Source: Lacticaseibacillus rhamnosus
Lineage (GTDB): Bacteria > Bacillota > Bacilli > Lactobacillales > Lactobacillaceae
Direction of reading: 5' to 3'
Length of the DNA stretch: 64,000 bases
Assembly (NCBI RefSeq): GCF_900636965.1
Contig: NZ_LR134331.1
Coordinates: forward strand, 2,604,001-2,668,000
The position numbers and the translations under genes are program-made. The notes under the pieces are model-generated. The model was not told the DNA's origin and ran no database searches. It saw only the letters and a list, made by a program, of their open reading frames with translations. Below are positions 10,087 through 19,523 of the stretch, in pieces (position 1 is the stretch's first letter; each line of letters opens with the position of its first letter).

Positions 10087-10758
10087 TTAATGTTTATCGT
10101 TGTCGTCTTCATCGTCATCATTATCGCTGTCATCATCGTCATCGCCGGAGAAGTCAGCTGTGATGTCATCGGTGTCGTCATCGTCATCGCTGTCATTGTC
10201 GCCAAATTCAGCTAGCTGACCTTCAATGCCATCGGGAAGTCCATCATCAGGATCATCATCGCTGTCATCGTCACTATCGCCGGCCTTGCCGATCTTATCA
10301 TGAAAGCCAGTGCTGTCATCATCATCGAAATCATCGTCATCGCTATCAGCGTCGAGATCTTCATCTTCAGGATCATCGTCGTTGTAATCGATCACGTCAT
10401 CGTCATCGGCAACATCCGCCAAGAACGCATTAACTTTCTTACGTTTCTTGCGACGCGGCACTTCTTCTTCGTCTTCCGGATGGTTAACTTCTTCATCAAC
10501 GGAATCGTATGGATACCAAGCGCGCAGGCCCCAAACGTTATCGCCTAAAGAAATGAAGCTGCCATCCACATTGAGATCCGTATAGAATTGCGGCAAACGT
10601 TCACGAATCTCTTCGTCACTCTTACCGAGATAATTCTGGATCTCATTGGCCAGATCAACGAACGCCATGGTATCCCCTTTTTCTTCGAGGATCTCATGGG
10701 CTACTTCGATCATTGATAATTCTGATTTATCGGCATTGGCAAATGCTTTGAGTTTCAA
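10087..10758 (-). CDS. rpoE: DNA-directed RNA polymerase delta subunit
   Basis: An accessory subunit of Firmicutes RNA polymerase that speeds enzyme recycling and raises sensitivity to initiating nucleotide. The N-terminal HARE-HTH domain (about 1-85) begins [19 protein letters not shown]. It is followed by a Lys-Arg patch (RRKKRKK) and a C-terminal tail of about 110 residues made largely of Asp and Glu. I start at a TTG at 10758, because GGAAAGG stands 11 nt before it and the family starts at this point. An upstream GTG overlaps the ribosome binding site. The acidic tail is long for the family and highly repetitive (GAT/GAC codons), so its length may vary between strains. Confidence 0.93.
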   Translation of the reverse strand: MKLKAFANADKSELSMIEVAHEILEEKGDTMAFVDLANEIQNYLGKSDEEIRERLPQFYTDLNVDGSFISLGDNVWGLRAWYPYDSVDEEVNHPEDEEEVPRRKKRKKVNAFLADVADDDDVIDYNDDDPEDEDLDADSDDDDFDDDDSTGFHDKIGKAGDSDDDSDDDPDDGLPDGIEGQLAEFGDNDSDDDDDTDDITADFSGDDDDDSDNDDDEDDNDKH

Positions 10759-10810
10759 CCGATACACGCCCTTTCCACAGTCTTTACAGTCTGTTTTCTA
10801 TCATACCCGC

Positions 10811-11257
10811 TCAGGCCTTAAATTGCAATCGCAACCGATAATTTCCTAAATGTTGGCGATTGGCAAAAAGCTCATACTCAACATAAATTTCACCCGCAAC
10901 CGGTTCCGTGGTCATTCGCACATCAATCCGAGGTGTCACCGTTTCAACCGGAATAATACCGTATGGCGTCCGATAGCGGGTCAAAACCCGTTTTTCATCC
11001 GCAAAAAACAGTTTCAACTGGGTATCGCCATTACTGCTGCCACGCGAAAGTTGAATATCACCGTCTTCGCGCAGTTTCATCGTGACCGGCATGCTCGTTC
11101 CTGCATCCTCGTCCACTTCCTGATAGCGAATATAAAGTGCGTTCCCCATCTGTACCAACGTTCCAGGTTCATCAAAAACATGTGTCTCCTGATCATCACC
11201 TTGCGTCACAAACGTTTCAAGGTGAATCTGAATCGGCACTCCTTGTGAAAGATCCAT
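10811..11257 (-). CDS. DUF1934 (YwiB-like) family protein
   Basis: A 148-residue beta-rich protein of the DUF1934 family, predicted to form a lipocalin-like barrel. Recognisable segments are PIQIHLETFVTQGDD, LYIRYQEVDED, the central hinge YRTPYGIIPVETVT and the terminal YELFANRQHLGNYRL. The function is unknown. AAGGA lies 9 nt before the ATG at 11257. It stands just upstream of rpoE in the same direction with a gap of 52 bp, so the two may share a transcript. Confidence 0.75.
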   Translation of the reverse strand: MDLSQGVPIQIHLETFVTQGDDQETHVFDEPGTLVQMGNALYIRYQEVDEDAGTSMPVTMKLREDGDIQLSRGSSNGDTQLKLFFADEKRVLTRYRTPYGIIPVETVTPRIDVRMTTEPVAGEIYVEYELFANRQHLGNYRLRLQFKA

Positions 11258-11314
11258 AATGTCAATCCTTTCTATAGAGTATTGTACGCTCACAGGTCAA
11301 GAGGGTCGAGTACA

Positions 11315-11519
11315 GAGCGTGAGCCAGCCCGGTTAGAAACCGGAGCATAAGTGGCCTTGGGCGTGATGGCCGGGCTTTGGCCATTGCGCCCAAGGTCCTT
11401 ATGCGCAGGTTTCTGGGCTGGCGAACGCGTTTAGAAAGTGAGCGCGAGCCGGCACGGTTAGGGATCGGAGTGTAAGTGGCCTAAGGCGCAGATCCCTGCG
11501 CCGGGGAGCGCGTTATAGG
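11315..11519 (+). repeat. palindromic hairpin units, one complete and one with the apex deleted (locus C)
   Basis: Unit 1 (11315-11429) has the basal arms CCAGCCC / GGGCTGG instead of the common CCGGCGC / GCGCCGG, and the central arms CCTTGGGCG / CGCCCAAGG. Unit 2 (11440-11512) keeps both outer arms (AGGGATC / GATCCCT, CCGGCAC / GCGCCGG) but lacks the whole centre. The left arm TAAGTGGCCTAAGG joins directly to CGCAGATCCC, as expected from a deletion across a cruciform. It lies between the divergent DUF1934 and lipL-like genes. The remaining bases up to 11606 show nothing else. Confidence 0.85.
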
Positions 11520-11606
11520 CATAAAAGAGAACACGCGCCCAAGAACTCTACACGCCAGACTTCCGCACCCCCAAACACCTTTATCCCAATGAAAATGGCT
11601 TTGTGC

Positions 11607-11635
11607 CTGACGTGTTCGGTCACCTTCGCTATAAT
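11607..11635 (+). promoter_or_regulatory. promoter of the lipL-like / HD operon
   Basis: CTGACG, 17-nt spacer, TATAAT, 35 bp before the start codon. Confidence 0.6.
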
Positions 11636-11669
11636 ATAGGTAATCTATTATTATGAAAGAAGGCGCACA

Positions 11670-12518
11670 ATGGACCTAACGTCGCTGGCTGGTCAGCAAG
11701 CAGCCATCTTCCAGCAAGACTTCACCAAAGATGAGGCGCTGCTCAGCTTTGCCCACACCAATGCGTTATTAGCCCATCCCGAGCTCCATCCACCGCTGAT
11801 GCTGCATTTCTGGACGGCTGAACAAACCGTCATTCTCGGTATGCAAGATTTAAAGTTACCACAATTGGGGCATGGGCTGCCAGTCCTGAGCAGCGAACAA
11901 TATGGCGTCTTTGTCCGCAATTCCGGTGGGCTAGCGGTGATTGCCGACAGCGGCGTTTTGAATGTCTCGCTTTTTTTACCCAATGAAACGCGCCTGACCA
12001 TCGATACTGCTTATGAGCTTATGACGTCACTATTTCGGACAGCATTTCCAGCGCTGAAAATTGCCACCAGTGAAATCACGCATTCCTATTGTCCCGGCAA
12101 ATACGATTTGAGTGTCGGCGGCCAAAAATTCGCCGGCATGGCCCAGCGCCGGAATCAGGCCGGGGTGGTCGTGATGCTTTATTGCAGCATTTTCGGTGAT
12201 CAAAATGCTCGCTGCGATTTACTACGTCGATTTTATCGGGCTGGACATGCCAGCGCCAGTCCCCATTTCACTTTTCCGCTTATCCGTTCAGAAACGATGA
12301 CCACCCTTAGCGATTTACTTGATCGGCCACTGACGCGTAATGAGGCGATTCTTGCCATATTGAATGCCTTAGCAACTTACGGCATCGCAGCCGACATGAA
12401 CTCGATGCCGGCAATATTGCGCGATCCTGCTTACCATCAAGCGCTCGCTGCAGCCACCGCCGATTTACGTACACGCAATCGCAACTTAAAAAAGATGGGA
12501 GAACATCATGCAATTTGA
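11670..12518 (+). CDS. lipoate/octanoate transferase family protein (LipL-like)
   Basis: A member of the BPL/LplA/LipB fold family that attaches or transfers lipoyl or octanoyl groups to lysines of 2-oxoacid dehydrogenase or GcvH domains. It has 282 residues. RNSGGLAV (about 83-90) matches the RxxGGxxV lipoyl-binding loop. SYCPGKYDLSVGGQKFAGMA (139-158) places Cys141 where LipL-type amidotransferases carry their acyl-thioester cysteine, followed by the conserved Lys of GQKFAG. This favours LipL over the ligase LplA. The first gene of an operon, it overlaps the HD-domain gene by 11 bp. Confidence 0.8.
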   Translation: MDLTSLAGQQAAIFQQDFTKDEALLSFAHTNALLAHPELHPPLMLHFWTAEQTVILGMQDLKLPQLGHGLPVLSSEQYGVFVRNSGGLAVIADSGVLNVSLFLPNETRLTIDTAYELMTSLFRTAFPALKIATSEITHSYCPGKYDLSVGGQKFAGMAQRRNQAGVVVMLYCSIFGDQNARCDLLRRFYRAGHASASPHFTFPLIRSETMTTLSDLLDRPLTRNEAILAILNALATYGIAADMNSMPAILRDPAYHQALAAATADLRTRNRNLKKMGEHHAI

Positions 12519-13860
12519 AAAATTACCACGGGAAAAAGTTTTTCGCGATCCGGTTCATAATTATGTTCACGTCCAACACCGCGTGATTCTTGATTTAATC
12601 AATACCCCGGAGTTTCAGCGGTTGCGGCGAATCAAACAACTAGGGGTCTCGGATTATGTCTTTCAAGGAGCTGAGCATACGCGCTTTGCCCACTCACTTG
12701 GGGTTTATGAAATTGCGCGGGAGATGTGCGACAACTTTGTCATTAACTATCCCAGTCAAACGCCTGGTGATGGCCTTTGGAATGACGCTGAACGTCCGGT
12801 TGTCCTGTGTGCTGCACTGTTGCATGATATTGGCCACGGCGCCTACTCACATACGTTTGAGCATATTTTCGGGACAGATCATGAGGCAATTACCCGCGCT
12901 ATTCTCACGGATCCGCATACCAATGTCAACCGTATCCTGCGTGGTGTGAGTGCGGAATTTCCCGAGCAGGTGGCTTCAGTGATCAACCATACTTATCCCA
13001 ATCCGCAAGTCGTCCAGATGATTTCCAGTCAAATTGACGCCGACCGAATGGATTACTTGCTGCATGATGCCTACTATACCGGCACCAAATACGGGCTTTT
13101 TGATCTTTCTCGAATCTTGCGGGTGATGCGACCTTATTCTGATGGTATCGCTTATGAAGCCAACGGGATGCATGCGGTAGAAGATTATGTTGTCAGCCGC
13201 TTTCAGATGTATCAACAAGTCTATTTTCACCCCGTATCCCGCGGCATGGAGGTCATTCTCTTCCACCTACTAAAACGGGCTAAGTTTCTGTATGAGTCCG
13301 GACAGTTTGAACCCGGGTTTTCACCACGCTTACTGGTGCCTTTTTTCGAGCAATCCTTTAGCTTAACCGACTACCTCAAGTTAGATGACGGCGTGCTCAA
13401 CACCTACTTTACGTACTGGTTAGATTATCCCGACAGTATCTTAAGCGACTTTGCGGATCGCTTCTTGAATCGCCGCCCACTGAAATCAGTGACATTTACC
13501 GATCAAACGGCCGCGCTGCTTCCAAAACTACGCGCGTTGGTGGCTCAAGCCGGGTTTGATCCGCAATATTACACCGCTGAAAATGATAGTTTCGACTTGC
13601 CATATGATCAATATGATCCTGCCTCAGCGAACCCGAAAACCCAAATCGAAATCATGCAAAAAGACGGCACTTTAGAGGAACTGTCAACCTTATCACCATT
13701 GGTTGCTGCGCTGAGTGGTCGGGCAACAGGCGATAAACGGTTTTATTTTCCAAAAGAAATGCTCGCCTCTGAAGATAGCAGCCTCTTTTCACCTATCTAT
13801 GAAAAGTTCCAACGTTATCTGCTCAACGGTGGTGTGATTGATCCACACTTAACGGATTAG
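12508..13860 (+). CDS. HD-domain nucleotide phosphohydrolase (YwfO/EF1143-like)
   Basis: A 450-residue metal-dependent phosphohydrolase of the HD superfamily. Metal ligands are visible: His57/His62 in AEHTRFAHSLG, the His106-Asp107 doublet in ALLHDIGHGAYSH, and a distal Asp in QIDADRMDYLL. The family includes the Enterococcus faecalis dNTP triphosphohydrolase EF1143 and YwfO of Bacillus, so hydrolysis of dNTPs is likely but not certain. The ATG overlaps the end of the lipL-like gene, and GGGAG lies 8 nt upstream, so the two are translationally coupled. No terminator is obvious before the convergent Nudix gene. Confidence 0.85.
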   Translation: MQFEKLPREKVFRDPVHNYVHVQHRVILDLINTPEFQRLRRIKQLGVSDYVFQGAEHTRFAHSLGVYEIAREMCDNFVINYPSQTPGDGLWNDAERPVVLCAALLHDIGHGAYSHTFEHIFGTDHEAITRAILTDPHTNVNRILRGVSAEFPEQVASVINHTYPNPQVVQMISSQIDADRMDYLLHDAYYTGTKYGLFDLSRILRVMRPYSDGIAYEANGMHAVEDYVVSRFQMYQQVYFHPVSRGMEVILFHLLKRAKFLYESGQFEPGFSPRLLVPFFEQSFSLTDYLKLDDGVLNTYFTYWLDYPDSILSDFADRFLNRRPLKSVTFTDQTAALLPKLRALVAQAGFDPQYYTAENDSFDLPYDQYDPASANPKTQIEIMQKDGTLEELSTLSPLVAALSGRATGDKRFYFPKEMLASEDSSLFSPIYEKFQRYLLNGGVIDPHLTD

Positions 13861-13871
13861 CAAGGTGGGCT

Positions 13872-14324
13872 TCACTGTTTGGGTTGCTGGGCGAGCCACT
13901 TAGCCACGGCCCAGCGATGTGTTGGCCGTTTCAATTCGGCCAAGGCCAGATCGATCGGCATGAGCATCAATGTATTGAAGGTTTCAAGTGGATCCTGTAC
14001 AAAAGCCAGTTCATCACAGGCAAAAAACGTCGCCGGATGGTAATAGGCGGTTTGACGATGATGGGAATAAAAATACTCAGACGATTTGCCGAGCTTTTTG
14101 GTCACATGCACGGTTGCCCCAAATTCTTCCAACAACTCCCGTGCCAGCGTTTCTTCGGGGGTTTCGCCTTTTTCAACGCCGCCTCCCGGTAAGAATAATG
14201 CATGGTTCGGCGCTTGCAAAATCAGCAACCGCGCGCCGCTATGATCCGGAATGACGCCATACGCGCCAATTCGGGTGTGATAATCTAACTTTGGATCTTT
14301 TCGACCAAACACAGGATCAATCAT
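13872..14324 (-). CDS. Nudix hydrolase
   Basis: A 150-residue MutT-type protein. The full Nudix box is present: GGGVEKGETPEETLARELLE followed by EFG, which holds the REXXEE metal-binding core as RELLEE. Enzymes of this family hydrolyse nucleoside diphosphates linked to another group; the substrate here cannot be told. N-terminal YHTRIGAYGVI is typical of MutT-like family members in lactobacilli. Divergent from the DUF218 gene with a 71-bp gap. Confidence 0.85.
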   Translation of the reverse strand: MIDPVFGRKDPKLDYHTRIGAYGVIPDHSGARLLILQAPNHALFLPGGGVEKGETPEETLARELLEEFGATVHVTKKLGKSSEYFYSHHRQTAYYHPATFFACDELAFVQDPLETFNTLMLMPIDLALAELKRPTHRWAVAKWLAQQPKQ

Positions 14325-14395
14325 ATTGCATCCCTCCGCTTTTAATCACATTATACCCTAATCAATTTCTAACCTCTACACAAGGAGACTTTTCG

Positions 14396-15454
14396 ATGTC
14401 AGCTCAGGAAACGTTATTTGTCTTTACCATCCCCCTTTTGCTGGGAATTATTTTTGCTATCAGCTTCACCATTGAACCGCGGCGTTTGCTTAACGGCTGG
14501 CTGTTCAACTTATTCGCCGTGGTATTTTTGATCGCTTTGGCAGCCGCGATTCTAAAATCCGGTAACCTACTACTTATTGCTGTAACCGGAACGCTTTTTG
14601 TGATTACGGTCTTAATTGTGTTCTTGCTGTTTGCCTTGCACTTATTTTGGCTGCTATGGAATGCTATCCTTGTGTGGCGGCGTGAAGGCCATTCGTTAAG
14701 TAACATGTTGACGCTTTATATTGCCATCGGACTGTTGTTGTTGGAAATTGCTGCTTCGTTTGGCCGCCGTTTTATTCCCGAACCTTTATACGTCGCCTTG
14801 GCAGTCTTCTTTGGCTTAGGCGGGTTATATGTCTTATTAACGCTTTATAACTTCTTGACCGCGTTAATCCTGTACAATCTCCGGCCACAACCGCATAATC
14901 GAACTTTTCTCATCGTGCTTGGCGCCGGACTACTGCATGGCGATCAAGTGTCACCGTTACTTGCCAGTCGCATTGATACGGCCATTAAGTTTTATCACAA
15001 GCAATTAAAAAAAGGCCGCCCCGCTCCAAAAATTATTTTTTCCGGGGGTAAAGGCGCAGATGAGGCTATTTCCGAAGCACTCGCCATGCAGCGTTACGCT
15101 TTGGGAAAAGGGATTCCCGAGGCCGATACCTTACTTGAAGATCAGTCAACTACCACCCTTGAAAATATGCGGTTTTCAAAACGGTTGATCATCCAAGAGA
15201 TTGGAGAAGCTCCTTATAAAGCCAGCTTCTTTACCAACAACTATCACTTGCTTCGAGCGGGCATTTTCGCGCGGATGGCGGGTATTGCTGCTAATGGCGT
15301 CGGCGGTAATACATCCTTTTATTTTCTGCCTAATGCGGTTATTCGTGAATACCTAGCCTTGGTGGTTTTGTACAAGCGCCGGCATGCCGTGGCTTTCGGC
15401 GTGATTGTTCTGATCGCGTTAGGGCAATTCATCCGGGCCTGGCAACTGGGTTGA
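14396..15454 (+). CDS. DUF218 (YdcF/SanA/ElyC-like) membrane protein
   Basis: A 352-residue protein with about five to six N-terminal transmembrane helices (residues 1-165), then an outward or cytoplasmic DUF218 domain (about 180-320), and a last C-terminal helix. The DUF218 domain shows FLIVLGAG, SPLLASRID, KIIFSGGKGADE, LLEDQSTTTLENMRFSK and FTNNYHLLRA, all typical of the family. Family members affect cell-envelope integrity, possibly through lipid carrier metabolism, but the reaction is not established. I start at 14396 with AAGGAG 8 nt upstream. The longer open frame upstream reads into the divergent Nudix gene. Confidence 0.8.
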   Translation: MSAQETLFVFTIPLLLGIIFAISFTIEPRRLLNGWLFNLFAVVFLIALAAAILKSGNLLLIAVTGTLFVITVLIVFLLFALHLFWLLWNAILVWRREGHSLSNMLTLYIAIGLLLLEIAASFGRRFIPEPLYVALAVFFGLGGLYVLLTLYNFLTALILYNLRPQPHNRTFLIVLGAGLLHGDQVSPLLASRIDTAIKFYHKQLKKGRPAPKIIFSGGKGADEAISEALAMQRYALGKGIPEADTLLEDQSTTTLENMRFSKRLIIQEIGEAPYKASFFTNNYHLLRAGIFARMAGIAANGVGGNTSFYFLPNAVIREYLALVVLYKRRHAVAFGVIVLIALGQFIRAWQLG

Positions 15455-15516
15455 GCGCTTAACGTGCAGAGTAGGTGGCAATTTCGGTACACTAACTATA
15501 CGAGGGGGTTATGTTG

Positions 15517-15897
15517 ATGTTAAAAGAATTCCGTCAATTCATCATGCGGGGCAACGTTTTGGACTTAGCTGTCGGGGTGATTATCGGTAGTGCCTTTACC
15601 GGTCTGGTTACCTCCTTGACTAAGAACCTGATTAACCCGATTTTATCAATCTTTGCCGGTAAAACCGATCTTAGCGGTTTATCCGTTACGTTATTAGGCG
15701 CCAAATTTACATACGGCAATTTTCTTAACGATGTGATTAACTTTTTGATTATCGCCTTTGTTGTTTTCATGATCGTTCGCAGTGTCAATCGTTTCTTGCC
15801 CGCCAAGCCGACCAAAGCTGCCGGGCCTACCCAAGCGGAATTGCTCACGGAGATTCGCGATTTATTAAAGGAGAAGAACGACCATTCGCAGGTTTAA
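15517..15897 (+). CDS. mscL: large-conductance mechanosensitive channel
   Basis: A homopentameric membrane channel that opens under membrane tension and releases solutes in hypo-osmotic shock. It has 126 residues. The N-terminal amphipathic helix and first span read EFRQFIMRGNVLDLAVGVII, which is highly conserved. The second span is FLIIAFVVFMIVRSVNRFL and the C-terminal helical bundle ends LTEIRDLLKEK. I choose the ATG at 15517, because GAGGGGG is 8 nt before it and only 2 nt before the ATG at 15511. Confidence 0.95.
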   Translation: MLKEFRQFIMRGNVLDLAVGVIIGSAFTGLVTSLTKNLINPILSIFAGKTDLSGLSVTLLGAKFTYGNFLNDVINFLIIAFVVFMIVRSVNRFLPAKPTKAAGPTQAELLTEIRDLLKEKNDHSQV

Positions 15898-15922
15898 TTG
15901 ATTAAAAAAGTCAATAAAAATC

Positions 15923-15966
15923 AAATGGCTCAAGGAAGACGCAGCAGCGTTATCCTTGAGCCATTT
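15923..15966 (+). terminator. long hairpin after mscL
   Basis: A 13-pair perfect stem AAATGGCTCAAGG / CCTTGAGCCATTT, with an inner GACGC / GCGTT pairing, followed by CTGTTTATT. It probably terminates mscL. On the other strand it is followed by GATTTTTATTG and may terminate the 16049 gene. Confidence 0.7.
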
Positions 15967-16048
15967 CTGTTTATTCCCATCATTTATGAACCTTCAATAA
16001 CCTGCTGCGAAAACAACTCAGAAACCGTCCGCATAGCATTCTTTACGG

Positions 16049-16483
16049 TCACTGTCGCAAGTGGATCCTGTGCCATGCTTGCTGAAGTTGTCTGAAGCCA
16101 AGCGCCAGAGTCCATAGTATGGGTGCCGTCAAGACTAGCAATACCTGAAACACAAATTTGACAATCACAACGCCAATAGTGTCAATACCGCCGCTTTCTA
16201 GGATTGTTGCCATTACCGGTGTCGTCGCGTAAATAAAGTCTTGATAAAGATTCATATTCTTTTCCATGTCAGCTACATAATCTTTGGTTGAACGGCCAGT
16301 AGAAGCAAATCGTTGGGCGCTGTGGTCAATTTGATCAAGGTAGCGCGGTGCCAAGACCAGCCAGCTGATCAATAAATAACCATCACCGATTGTGGGCGTG
16401 AAATCGAACCCACTTGTTTTCTTAAGGTGAAAGAAAAGCATTAACAAGCCATACGCTGCAATGAGTCTCAGTCGTTTGTGCAT
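16049..16483 (-). CDS. hypothetical membrane protein
   Basis: A 144-residue protein that I do not recognise. It has a hydrophobic N-terminal segment (LIAAYGLLMLFFHL), a second weakly hydrophobic stretch with LLISWLVLAPRYLD, a polar middle (about 60-90), and a strongly hydrophobic C-terminal span (FQVLLVLTAPILWTLALGF). GGGGTGG lies 5 nt before the ATG at 16483; an ATG at 16501 in the same frame is possible. It is a monocistronic minus-strand gene that overlaps nothing, and I have limited confidence in its start. Confidence 0.5.
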   Translation of the reverse strand: MHKRLRLIAAYGLLMLFFHLKKTSGFDFTPTIGDGYLLISWLVLAPRYLDQIDHSAQRFASTGRSTKDYVADMEKNMNLYQDFIYATTPVMATILESGGIDTIGVVIVKFVFQVLLVLTAPILWTLALGFRQLQQAWHRIHLRQ

Positions 16484-16571
16484 ACCAGCCACCCCACACA
16501 TCACCTAATCAAGCTACCGGGTCCTATCTGAATGCTGATATCATAAGCCGAACGATCACTTTTGTATAGGG

Positions 16572-16901
16572 TTAGCCCAAATGAATTGCCAAAACGCCAT
16601 GTTTTTTCTCTTGTTGCGGCGTATAAATGCGATAGGTGTCAGCGACCATTTTAGCCACGGAATCGGTTGGTGCACTTCCCACGGCGGTACCCTGATATTG
16701 CTGATAAAGCTGGGAAAAGGTTCCGAACTTTTCAAGCTGAGTGACTTTCTTGGTAACTTGTTGCTGAGTGGCGAGATCCTCGAACACAATTTGATCACCA
16801 ACCTCTAGCTGTGGGCGCTTTTGGTCATTGAGGCGAATTTCTATTGTTTTAGTTCCTGCTTGCACCAACAGAAACTGATCATGCGCGAGTCCCATTTCCA
16901 T
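16572..16901 (-). CDS. ASCH-domain protein
   Basis: A 109-residue protein covering a single ASCH (PUA-like) domain. The N-terminal part shows the family features: FLLVQAGTKTIEIRLND, in which GTKTIEIRL is the typical GxKxxExRL motif, then VGDQIVFED. Such domains bind RNA or modified nucleotides, and some cleave nucleic acid derivatives (N4-acetylcytidine amidohydrolase in E. coli). The specific role here is unknown. AAGGAG stands 8 nt before the ATG. It lies downstream of prs, which has its own terminator in between. Confidence 0.8.
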   Translation of the reverse strand: MEMGLAHDQFLLVQAGTKTIEIRLNDQKRPQLEVGDQIVFEDLATQQQVTKKVTQLEKFGTFSQLYQQYQGTAVGSAPTDSVAKMVADTYRIYTPQQEKKHGVLAIHLG

Positions 16902-16957
16902 ACCATTTTTCTCCTTGTCATCACGTTGCTAAGTCCCCGCGCCACACCTGAGCCATC

Positions 16958-16987
16958 AAAAAAGCACACCTTACAGTGAAGGTGCGC
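16958..16987 (-). terminator. prs terminator
   Basis: On the minus strand GCGCACCTT, a 6-nt loop, AAGGTGTGC and six T. It lies 11 bp beyond the prs stop. Confidence 0.85.
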
Positions 16988-16997
16988 AAACTTGATG

Positions 16998-17972
16998 TTA
17001 CTTGGTGAATCGATTTTCGAATAATGGAGTCACGGAGCGGTTTTCCTGAATCCGCATGATTGCGCGTCCCATTAATGGGCCAACAGAAACAACATCTAAC
17101 TTATCCATGTGTTTATCAGCTGGCAAGTTAATGGAGTCCGTTACGACCACCTTTTCGATGGCCGAGTGGGTCAACCGTTCAACTGCCGGGCCGGAGAAAA
17201 TTGCGTGGGTGGCTGCGACCAAGACTTCGGTTGCACCGGCATCTTTCAGCGCTTGGGCTGCAAGGGTGATGGTGCCCGCGGTGTCGATCATGTCGTCAAT
17301 AATGATACATTGTTTACCGGTAACATTGCCGACGATGTTCATAACTTCAGCAACGTTTGGCCGTGGCCGCCGCTTGTCGATAATTGCAATCGGCGCCTTG
17401 AGAAATTCTGCTAATTTACGCGCCCGGGTCACGCCGCCGTGATCAGGCGAAACCACAACCGTATCAGCGCCGTCATAATGGTTGCGTAAGAAGTAGTCGG
17501 CTAACAATGGTGCACCGACAAGATGGTCAACCGGAATGTCGAAGAAGCCCTGAATCTGGGCAGCATGTAAATCAAGCGCTAAGACCCGGGTTGCACCGGC
17601 ACGTTCAAGCATGTTGGCAACCAGTTTAGCAGTAATCGGTTCCCGTGACCGCGCTTTGCGATCCTGACGTGCATAGCCATAATACGGCATCACGACATTA
17701 ATCGTATGTGCCGAGGCCCGCCGTAAAGCATCAATCATAATCAATAGTTCCATCAGATTGTCGTTAACCGGACTGGACGTGGACTGAATCAGATACACAT
17801 CATCGCCACGAATACTTTCTTCGATGTTGATTTGAATTTCACCATCGCTAAACCGCTTCACTGACGACTTTCCCAGTTGCACACCAACCTCGGCAGCAAT
17901 CTTCTCTGCCAGTGGTTTGTTCGAATTCAAGGCAAAAATCTTTAATCTCGGGTCACCGTATTGCTCAGACAT
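16998..17972 (-). CDS. prs: ribose-phosphate pyrophosphokinase
   Basis: Makes PRPP from ribose 5-phosphate and ATP for purine, pyrimidine, histidine and tryptophan synthesis. It has 324 residues. Motifs are [20 protein letters not shown] near residue 40, the ATP-site [32 protein letters not shown], and the PRPP loop [13 protein letters not shown] start at 17972, where GGAGGAACAT directly precedes ATG. It lies just downstream of glmU, the usual Firmicutes order (glmU-prs), but has its own strong promoter. Confidence 0.97.
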   Translation of the reverse strand: MSEQYGDPRLKIFALNSNKPLAEKIAAEVGVQLGKSSVKRFSDGEIQINIEESIRGDDVYLIQSTSSPVNDNLMELLIMIDALRRASAHTINVVMPYYGYARQDRKARSREPITAKLVANMLERAGATRVLALDLHAAQIQGFFDIPVDHLVGAPLLADYFLRNHYDGADTVVVSPDHGGVTRARKLAEFLKAPIAIIDKRRPRPNVAEVMNIVGNVTGKQCIIIDDMIDTAGTITLAAQALKDAGATEVLVAATHAIFSGPAVERLTHSAIEKVVVTDSINLPADKHMDKLDVVSVGPLMGRAIMRIQENRSVTPLFENRFTK

Positions 17973-17989
17973 ATGTTCCTCCACGAAAT

Positions 17990-18018
17990 ATTATAGGCTG
18001 CGAATAATTGTTCCACAA
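17990..18018 (-). promoter_or_regulatory. prs promoter
   Basis: On the minus strand TTGTGG (18018-18013), 17-nt spacer, TATAAT (17995-17990), 17 bp before the start codon. The 5' leader is therefore very short. Confidence 0.75.
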
Positions 18019-18069
18019 AAATCTTAGCGGATTGACGAAAAAAAGCAAGCATATAAAACGAATTATAAC

Positions 18070-19458
18070 CTAATTCCAATCTGGATCGTTCGCGAGCGGC
18101 AGTCGTTTCCAGTAATCTTCTTTGGTCGTTTGACGCGCACGGGCAATCGCCATTGCGTGAAACGGTACATCTTTTGTAATCGTCGAACCCGCCGCAATGA
18201 AACTATGATCCGCCACTTCAACTGGGGCCACGATGTTAGAGTTAGAACCGATAAAGGCATGGTCGCCAATCGTACTATTCCATTTTTGAACGCCATCATA
18301 GTTAACAAACACAACGCCGCAACCCACATTAATATCGCTGCCCAAGGTTGCATTACCGACATACGTCAAGTGACCGACTTTGGTGCGTGCACCGATCTTG
18401 GCTTTTTTAATCTCTACAAAGTTACCAAGATGAACGTATTCGCCAATGTCTGCATCTGGCCGCAAATGTGAGTTGGGGCCGATATCACTGTGTGCGTGCA
18501 TCACCGCGTGTTCGATGGTGGAACTTGTCACGGTAACATCATCTTCCAGCGTGGCATCCAGTAGTTCTGAATGGGTACCAATGTGGCAATCTTCACCAAT
18601 CATGGTTTTACCTTTCAAATAGACGCCTGGTTCAATCACGGTGTCGGCACCGATTTTCACATCCGTATCAATGTAAGTCGTTGCCGGATCAATCAGCGTG
18701 ACGCCATTACGCATATGCTGCTCGTTAATGCGCTGCTGCATGAGCCGGGTCGCTTGTGCCAATGCAACCCGATCGTTAACGCCCAGAGATTCGGTGTAAT
18801 CCGGCATTTGATAAGCAGCAACCTTTTCACCCGCTGCCCGTAAAATGCCTAAGACATCCGGCAAATAATACTCGCCTTGTGCATTGTTGTTCTTAACCTG
18901 GTGCAGCGCTTTGAATAACGCCTGATTATCAAAAACATAAACCCCGGTGTTGATCTCGGAAATCAATGCTTCTTCCGGAGTAGCGTCTTTTTGTTCCACA
19001 TTTTTAATGACATTACCGTCAGTATCGCGAATAATCCGACCATAGCCAGTAGGATCCGGGGCATTGGCAGTCAAAATGGTTGCATTGGCGCCTTTAGCTT
19101 CATGATAAGCAAACAGATCATTGAGAGTCTTAGCCGTAAACAAAGGCGTATCCCCGCTCATAATCAGCGTGGAGCCTTCCTTTTGCCCCAACAATGGCTC
19201 TGCTTGTAATACCGCGTGACCGGTGCCCAACTGTTCCGCCTGCAACACGAATTCAGTCCGCTTTCCAAGTGTCTTTTCAACTTCTTCGGCACCATGGCCA
19301 ACAATGGTCACGATAGCGTCAGGATGAATGGCTTCCACCTGGCTCACCACATGCTCGACCATGCTCTTACCACAGACCGGTTGCAAAACCTTATAATACT
19401 TCGATTTCATCCGCGTCCCCTTACCGGCCGCGAGAATGATGGTGAATTTCTTTGACAT
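18070..19458 (-). CDS. glmU: bifunctional GlmU (UDP-GlcNAc pyrophosphorylase / GlcN-1-P acetyltransferase)
   Basis: Performs the last two steps to UDP-GlcNAc, the precursor that MurA uses. It has 462 residues. The N-terminal nucleotidyltransferase domain (about 1-230) starts with [11 protein letters not shown] and has the conserved [10 protein letters not shown] and GDTPL. The C-terminal left-handed beta-helix (about 250-450) shows hexapeptide repeats and the acetyltransferase residues in [14 protein letters not shown] and [18 protein letters not shown] lies 7 nt before the ATG. Confidence 0.97.
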   Translation of the reverse strand: MSKKFTIILAAGKGTRMKSKYYKVLQPVCGKSMVEHVVSQVEAIHPDAIVTIVGHGAEEVEKTLGKRTEFVLQAEQLGTGHAVLQAEPLLGQKEGSTLIMSGDTPLFTAKTLNDLFAYHEAKGANATILTANAPDPTGYGRIIRDTDGNVIKNVEQKDATPEEALISEINTGVYVFDNQALFKALHQVKNNNAQGEYYLPDVLGILRAAGEKVAAYQMPDYTESLGVNDRVALAQATRLMQQRINEQHMRNGVTLIDPATTYIDTDVKIGADTVIEPGVYLKGKTMIGEDCHIGTHSELLDATLEDDVTVTSSTIEHAVMHAHSDIGPNSHLRPDADIGEYVHLGNFVEIKKAKIGARTKVGHLTYVGNATLGSDINVGCGVVFVNYDGVQKWNSTIGDHAFIGSNSNIVAPVEVADHSFIAAGSTITKDVPFHAMAIARARQTTKEDYWKRLPLANDPDWN

Positions 19459-19489
19459 ATGAATACTCCATTCCTAATTATCTTATTTC

Positions 19490-19518
19490 ATAATAGCCCA
19501 GCCAGCCGATACTGACAA
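19490..19518 (-). promoter_or_regulatory. glmU promoter
   Basis: On the minus strand TTGTCA (19518-19513), 17-nt spacer, TATTAT (19495-19490), 32 bp before the start codon. The -35 lies only 6 bp from the edge of repeat locus D. Confidence 0.7.
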
Positions 19519-19523
19519 CAACT

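Noticed and set aside
10300-10548. Plus-strand frame rich in Ile and Val opposite rpoE
   Set aside because: Antisense image of the Asp/Glu codons of the delta-subunit acidic tail.
14291-14395. Upstream extension of the DUF218 gene
   Set aside because: It overlaps the divergent Nudix gene, while the ATG at 14396 has a good ribosome binding site.
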